In this document: in pieces, positions 32,771 through 33,641 of the stretch | How the letters are laid out: each line of letters starts with the position of its first letter | Position numbering within the stretch: position 1 is the first letter of the stretch | Translations under genes and position numbers: made by a program | Assembly: GCA_902595885.1 (NCBI GenBank) | Contig: CACJRQ010000012.1 | Span: forward strand, 1-33,641 | Source of the DNA: an uncultured Pelagibacteraceae bacterium | GTDB lineage: Bacteria > Pseudomonadota > Alphaproteobacteria > Pelagibacterales > Pelagibacteraceae | Direction: 5' to 3' | Length of the DNA stretch: 33,641 nucleotides | Notes under the pieces: generated by a model | Database searches by the model: none | What the model was told of the DNA's origin: nothing | The model's input: the letters and a program-made list of their open reading frames with translations, nothing else

Positions 32771-33641
32771 CTCTTAATCGCTTCATTTAATAATTTTTTA
32801 AAATAAATTTTGTTTTGAAGATTCTCTTTTTTTAAGATTATATTATTTAAAATCTTATTTACATTTTGATTAAATTTATTATCTATTTTAATATCTTTTA
32901 ACTCAGCTGTTTTTTTATCTAAATTATAAATAAAATTTAAATTAATCTGCTCAATTTTATTTCGGTAGTTTTTTGGCGTAAGAAGAAATTTATATAACTC
33001 ATTATAATCTTTAATATTAATTTTTAATTTTCCATCTAAAACTAATTCTCCATCTCTTACAAAAATTAGACTTTCTAGTAATTCAAAAGCTGCAAAATTT
33101 TTCCATTCAAATTTAGTATTATCTGTGTCAATTAAACCTTCTTGAATTTTTGATTTTAAATTTAAATTTATGAAATTTTTATTATTTTGAATTTTATCTG
33201 CATTTATATTTAATTTAAAATCTATATTTTTATTATTAAATATTTCTGTTTTTAAAAGTTCTGCAATAATAGCATTGGAGCCAAGTAGATAGTTTAAATT
33301 TATTTCATCTAAGTCACCATCAAAATTAGAGTAAAAGGGCTTCAAATTAAACATTCCTTTGTAAGTTTTATTTGGTTGATCAGCTTTATCAAATATATGA
33401 AATTTAAATGAATTTTTTTCAATTTGATACTGTGCATTTCTTTTCAATTTATTGAATGTAATAACAGATTTACCTATTTTCTTTTGATCTTCAAAACTCA
33501 ATTCATTTTCAATTTGAAGTTTCATTAAATTCAGATTTATGAGAGAAAATATTTTACTATTGTCTTGATCAAAAAATGATTCTATTGAAAATGGAATATT
33601 AAATATTTCGTTATCTGAATAAAAAATATTTTTGAATTCTT
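32758..33641 (-). CDS. AsmA-like protein, C-terminal part only
   Basis: The minus-strand frame is open from the right edge to 32758, so the true start is outside the window; the ATG at 33525 is only an internal methionine (the frame continues as [13 protein letters not shown]... upstream of it). About 294 residues are visible: beta-strand-rich with alternating Asn/Lys/Ile (for example [10 protein letters not shown] and [11 protein letters not shown]) and no catalytic motif. The pattern resembles the long beta-taco repeats of AsmA/TamB/DUF3971 envelope lipid-transfer-like proteins, but this is a low-resolution resemblance. It overlaps fumC by 13 nt at the 3' ends. Confidence 0.5.
   Translation of the reverse strand, partial: EFKNIFYSDNEIFNIPFSIESFFDQDNSKIFSLINLNLMKLQIENELSFEDQKKIGKSVITFNKLKRNAQYQIEKNSFKFHIFDKADQPNKTYKGMFNLKPFYSNFDGDLDEINLNYLLGSNAIIAELLKTEIFNNKNIDFKLNINADKIQNNKNFINLNLKSKIQEGLIDTDNTKFEWKNFAAFELLESLIFVRDGELVLDGKLKINIKDYNELYKFLLTPKNYRNKIEQINLNFIYNLDKKTAELKDIKIDNKFNQNVNKILNNIILKKENLQNKIYFKKLLNEAIKSYAG

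Overview
The window looks like a piece of a Pelagibacterales (SAR11) alphaproteobacterial genome. It is strongly AT-rich, with tiny intergenic gaps and many start/stop or tail-to-tail overlaps. It carries a blue-tuned proteorhodopsin, a DksA with a degenerate zinc finger, a TRAP transporter, and ordinary SAR11-type housekeeping genes (nadA, nadC, fumC, pyrC, ygfZ). The taxonomic call comes from gene content and style; no 16S or alignment is available here.

Region 1 (1-6693) is a catabolic block. It holds the 3' end of a beta-keto acid cleavage enzyme (BKACE/DUF849), an MhpA-type flavin monooxygenase, a type I extradiol ring-cleavage dioxygenase with a complete metal site, and a fumarylacetoacetate-hydrolase family enzyme. 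A TRAP transporter is split into dctP (minus strand) and dctQM (plus strand). The simplest reading is uptake and meta-cleavage of an aromatic or phenolic acid.

Region 2 (6694-19596) is the unusual part: a long minus-strand run. Two membrane or lipid-linked glycosyltransferase-type genes (PMT_2/ArnT-like and GT2) come first, followed by a promoter-like site. Then come DUF1800, a Tat-exported DUF1501 protein, an exported beta-lactamase-fold serine hydrolase, an exported polysaccharide-lyase-like protein and an exported CxxC/poly-lysine protein. These are followed by an exported 808-residue methionine-, glycine- and alanine-rich protein with a collagen-like tail, an exported clan-A-like glycoside hydrolase, and finally a sulfatase/phosphonate monoester hydrolase. 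Seven consecutive genes appear to encode exported or export-associated proteins. I could not match this combination to any described system; it is my main candidate for an uncharacterised surface or polymer-related system. The CxxC gene has no ATG, GTG or TTG start in the frame that encodes its signal peptide.

Region 3 (19597-24508) holds dksA with two coupled tiny membrane-peptide genes. Next is an electron-transfer set (GST, ferredoxin reductase, 2Fe-2S ferredoxin, membrane fatty-acid-desaturase-type diiron enzyme), followed by proteorhodopsin with a clear intrinsic terminator and a strong ribosome binding site.

Region 4 (24509-33641) holds propionyl-CoA synthetase (prpE), an SMR transporter, dihydroorotase, ygfZ, tRNA-Leu(GAG), nadA-nadC, a MazG-like pyrophosphohydrolase, fumC, and a partial AsmA-like protein running off the right edge. 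Most convergent pairs in the window overlap or abut, leaving no room for terminators.
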